From the NCBI GenBank assembly GCA_030407085.1, contig CM059582.1:48631001-48695000 (forward strand): a stretch of 64,000 nucleotides of DNA, written 5' to 3'. The notes beneath the pieces are model-generated. The model searched no databases. It was given only the letters and a program-made list of their open reading frames with translations, and had not been told where the DNA came from. Position 1 is the stretch's first letter, and every line of letters begins with the position of its first letter. The DNA comes from Trichopria drosophilae (Eukaryota > Arthropoda > Insecta > Hymenoptera > Diapriidae). The translations under genes were made by a program, and so were the position numbers. Below, in pieces: positions 60,712 to 64,000 of this stretch.

Positions 60712-61085
60712 TAAGCAAAGGAAGATGCCCACGGATATAGTTGGTTTCCGTCTGTAAGATGGAACCTTGGAAACTATTAAATTCACTAAGAGTATGATTC
60801 TATTATTTTATTAATTGGGAAAACTGAAGCTACATGAACGTTTTTTTAAATCGCATTAATGTAAGTAGTAACAGTCCGCATCTTCGCACGGGCACTGTTA
60901 CTACTGCATTATATTAGTTAAAATCTACTACTTTAACAACGATTTTTTCAACTTTTCCACTTGATAAAACAATGGAATGTACATTTAGGTGTTAGTTTTC
61001 ATCACATCCTAACTGAATTTCTTAGTTTTGGAGGTTCCAATTCCAGGTCAGAAATCACTTTTACTACTGGCCATTCTCCTAGTAC
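60712..61085 (+). mobile_element. Family G foldback element, copy G1
   Basis: Starts near AAAGGAAGATGCCCAC, with a degraded inverse TGGCCATTCTCCTA at the right. At the centre AGTAGTAACAGT (60864-60875) and ACTGTTACTACT (60894-60905) form a perfect 12-bp stem around an 18-base loop. It shares left end, centre and GGAGGTTCCAATTCCAGGTC-type right segment with G2. Non-coding. Confidence 0.65.
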
Positions 61086-61385
61086 AATCACTTCTTGATT
61101 GAAATTCTCTGAAAAATGTTTACAATATTACAGTGCAATGTTTTTTATTCCATATATTCTTGGAAAAAAGTTTCATATAAGTTTGTAAGTTTTGCTTTTA
61201 TAAGATTAAACTTTTATTACTTTAACCACACAAGGGGGAACTGATAATATATGTACATTTTTCAATAAAATCCCCAATTGTTAATCGCATGGAACTAGGC
61301 ACTCCAGGGTTCTGTGGATCGCTAAATCTGATTAAAAATGGTAAAATTCGAAATGTTGGATCGAATATGGCAATTGTGCATTTGC

Positions 61386-61811
61386 TAAAGGAAGATGCCC
61401 ACAATGATGCAAACCTGATTTTCGCCTTCGAGATGGATCCACCAAAGCTAATAAATTCAGTTATAGTATAATGAGTATTGACCAAATTTCAGTGTTTTAT
61501 CATGCGAGAAAGTTTAAAAAACCGTTGTTGGAGTCTGGGATTCTACATAGAAAAGAGCAGTAATCTAAGTAGTAATAGTCCGCAGTCTTTTGTTGACAGT
61601 ATAAACAGACTGTTACTACTTATATTTCTGCATTTTTCTAACTACGGTATTGTTGGCGACTTCAATAACGATTTTTCAAACTTTTTCACACGATAAAAGA
61701 TTCGAATTTGGTATTCGGTGTTAGCTCATTTTATGCTCTAACCGAATATATCAGTTTCCGGGGTTCCAAGTCCGGGGCGGAAAACATCTATGCTCGTGGG
61801 CATCCTCCTTT
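61386..61811 (+). mobile_element. Family G foldback element, copy G2
   Basis: AAAGGAAGATGCCCAC at the left and GTGGGCATCCTCCTTTA at the right are inverted. Similarity continues inward (CTTCGAGATGGATCC against the GGGTTCCAAGTCCGGGG segment). Weaker similarity continues outward to about 61320 and 61880. The centre repeats the GTAGTAATAGTC/GACTGTTACTAC stem of G1. The two copies lie in direct orientation about 0.67 kb apart. Confidence 0.7.
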
Positions 61812-62150
61812 ATGGGAATATCACGAAATAACATCAAATACGTCTACGATCGGGTTTATTACCAATTTTGAATCCCCCATTATGAAAATAATATGAAGAT
61901 TCTAGAATTAAAAATGGCAAATACTGAATAGAGACTAGTTCAATTTTAAGTTTACCGCCATGGGATTGGCTATGGAAGAAAACTGCACTCCCAGTTTTTT
62001 TTTTTATTATTTGTTGTTTTACTGATGTTTTGGGTTTTGTGTAGTCGTTTTTCTTTTAATTTTATTTTTTATGCTTTATATTTTTATTTATTTTTAGTCA
62101 GTTTATATGATATTTTTCATGAATACATGGAACCCCTATATCCCCCTCAC

Positions 62151-62276
62151 GCGGTAAATTCTGCACACGGATGTCTTGAGGAGCTTCTGAGGTTGTCGTA
62201 ATGTTGCTTTCTTTGTCCGGGGCAACTCTTCCAAAACTCCTAAGGACATCCCCAGAACAAACGTGTGTTTTACCGC
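62151..62276. repeat. foldback repeat with GCGGTAAA ends
   Basis: GCGGTAAA (62151) and TTTACCGC (ending 62276) terminate an inverted pair. The arms include GGATGTCTTGAGGAGCTTC on the left and CCTAAGGACATCC on the right. The GGATGTCCTNAGGAG word links it to the tandem array at 57000-58560 and the fragments at 28245 and 32045. Confidence 0.6.
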
Positions 62277-62609
62277 TTTTGCACTTTTTTGCACACTGTT
62301 TTGAAATGCAAATTATGAACTCACTTTAGACAAAGTTGAAATTCACTTCGCAAGACATGTAAGGGCTACGTAGGAATCATCTGCGGAAAATAATATTTAG
62401 AGATGTACAGTTGGAAGTTTGGAAATCAAGAATCAAGTATTAATAATAATGAACACAGATTCTAGAAACTTCCTTTGTCTACACTTACCTGGGTATTTTC
62501 TTTTCTTGTAAGACGTATATTCTGTCAGTCAAGTGGAATCTGATACTCGGCAGGGTCAAATTATTCAACAATCTCAAGTACAATGAAGAATTCAAAAAGA
62601 AGTGAAGAG

Positions 62610-63180
62610 TCTCCGCTCTTAATTAACGTTCTTGAGCCTGAATACGAGAGGTTTCGGGTTCGCCTGGGTCAATCGACTCATGAGTGAATTTGAATAATCG
62701 GCGAGGACTTTCCCGTCTCTAGAAAGACCGACGAAACGAGAGTCGACAGGTCTTCGACGAGTGCCGGTGTGGGCGGATTTTTACCGTTCGGGCCGTCCCA
62801 TAATTGGCTTCATCTGGGAAACATAATCGGATCGTTACCTATTCGTTATCGGGAATCGCGATCGAGCCCTCGGCTTTTGAGCGGGACGCGTGCTGCGACA
62901 CCCCTTGCATAACGAACCTCGCTCTTTCCTTTTCTCCAAGGCGGATGGTAAACCCGATGCGCACGCGATCGCGATCTGTCCCGGGACGAGGATCGCTCTT
63001 AGTATTCCAACTGCGTCAAATGTTAACTCGTGCCACTAACTATGCGGGCTCTCTTTTGCTTTCGCGAGGCGTGCTTGCATGCGTTTACTCCGTCCGGGGC
63101 AATATTATGGAAATTCCAAGTGGAATGGAGATTGGAGGCGTATTTGTATCGGGAGCACTCGGTTTGTTACAGTGACTAAT
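62610..63180. other. GC/CpG-rich island with a 123-codon frame
   Basis: CpG-dense block. A + frame (62804-63175) is open for 123 codons, with no domain or homology I can recognise and arginine/serine-rich content typical of CpG islands. No convincing splice or promoter signal frames it. I favour a regulatory island. Confidence 0.35.
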
Positions 63181-63184
63181 CAGT

Positions 63185-64000
63185 CGATTTTGTGGAACCT
63201 AAGGCGATCGTAAGATGGCGCTTTTTTATGGCCTACAATGCCGTCGCTTCTTTATAAAGCATGTTGCGGACTTCAAGGCAATTAATTCCATTGCGGCGGC
63301 AGCACAGAAGACGCCTACCATCTTTTGTGCATATGTCGTTCTATTGACAGTTCTTCGTTCAGAGTTCAATTTAGGCACTCTTTGGAGCATAGATTAGATG
63401 ACGAAGCAAAACATGTACCTAGAGTTGCATAAATTGAATCACAAGATAGGGAAGGTGCATTTTCAGGCCCTAGTATTCCAGACCTTCTTTCTGAGGTCTT
63501 CTGAAAGTGGATATTTTAGAACCTGATATATCATTTGGAACGATTTGAATTTCAACAATTTGGTTTTATAATCAGAAATAAATAGAATTAACAATGAGAA
63601 ACTCAAAGGATGGACCCAACTAGAGAATCGGCATATAGACAAAAAGGACATCATAGTTGGTTTAATTCATCTTAGTCATCACAGGCATTTCAGTTGTCTA
63701 GGTCATCTTAAGTATCTGAATCATCTGTATTGGATTTTCGAATAAAGTTATATGAAATATCAATAACGAAAATGGTTGGTGACAACATTCAAAATTTTCC
63801 GAAATGATTGCATGAATCTTCTTCCAATCGCATCTTTTATAGATTTTGAAAGTAAGAGTGTTTTCAGGTGTTTTTTATTCATCCCTGAATAGTCTAAAAG
63901 CCTTTTTGACTTCTTGAGGCCTGGAGGATTTTGCCAGTATACCTCCCAGTCTTCATGCACTTTCTTCTTAGTGTAGCCAATGGCTATGTTTATAGACTTG
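63185..64000. other. AT-rich non-coding stretch to window end
   Basis: No supported gene. Short minus-strand frames (63463-63654, 63760-63960) look like chance. Confidence 0.45.

Noticed and set aside
62490..62512. Minus-strand CCAG|GTAAGT junction near 62495
   Set aside because: Upstream on the minus strand is purine-rich, not a pyrimidine tract, so no acceptor.

Overview
This window looks like a stretch of a large, AT-rich (about two thirds A+T by eye) insect genome. I could find no confident protein-coding exon, tRNA, rRNA or CRISPR array in 64 kb. The background is homopolymer-rich AT sequence, interrupted every few kb by short GC- and CpG-rich islands. CpG is not depleted. That texture, together with abundant short DNA-transposon derivatives with TA and TTAA target sites, suits a holometabolous insect, perhaps a hymenopteran. 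The taxon is an inference.

The most distinctive content is foldback (self-complementary) repeats. Family A starts GGGTGCGGGTCG and its arms are tandem copies of a ~15-bp unit (AAAAAGCCGACAGTC and variants), in opposite orientation on the two sides. Copies lie at 6004-6261, 7443-7657, 7669-8121, 18480-18725 and 20339-21363, the last enclosing a nested copy at 20562-20776. Most are flanked by 8-bp direct repeats, and four share a core near TCCGCTTGTCGAT. A sister family B (ends GGGTGCACCTC, arm unit CAGACATTTCAAAAA) lies at 14204-14912, 16272-16575 and 29953-30081. Other foldback or MITE-like elements are a TTAA-flanked 630-bp element (22113-22742), a shorter TTAA element (46497-46624), three TA-flanked elements with CAGTAGAGTC-like ends (12022, 19155, 41831), a 1.44-kb inverted repeat (32631-34071), a GGAAGATGCCCAC pair (60712-61811), a three-copy ~0.5-kb tandem array (57000-58560) with relatives elsewhere, and several smaller palindromes.

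The second strand of evidence is splicing-like. On the + strand, strong polypyrimidine tracts lead into CAG|GTACGTA at 29830/29831 and 48388/48389. Each is followed within 32-60 bases by a donor-like GTGAG site, the layout of a recursive-splicing (ratchet) exon. Weaker candidates lie at 4439, 20212 and 30680. If real, most of the window is one very long intron of a + strand gene whose coding exons lie outside.

The GC-rich islands (for example 10490-11230, 51140-51660, 52840-53480, 56180-56880, 62610-63180) are open in many frames on both strands but show no recognisable protein. They are better read as regulatory or conserved non-coding sequence. The island at 55200-55860 is promoter-like: an NRF-1-type motif, a perfect 22-bp palindrome and six CCAAT boxes spaced 48-70 bp apart. 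A TATA-like box precedes a small ORF with a secretion-signal-like start at 38909-39202; this is only a weak gene candidate.
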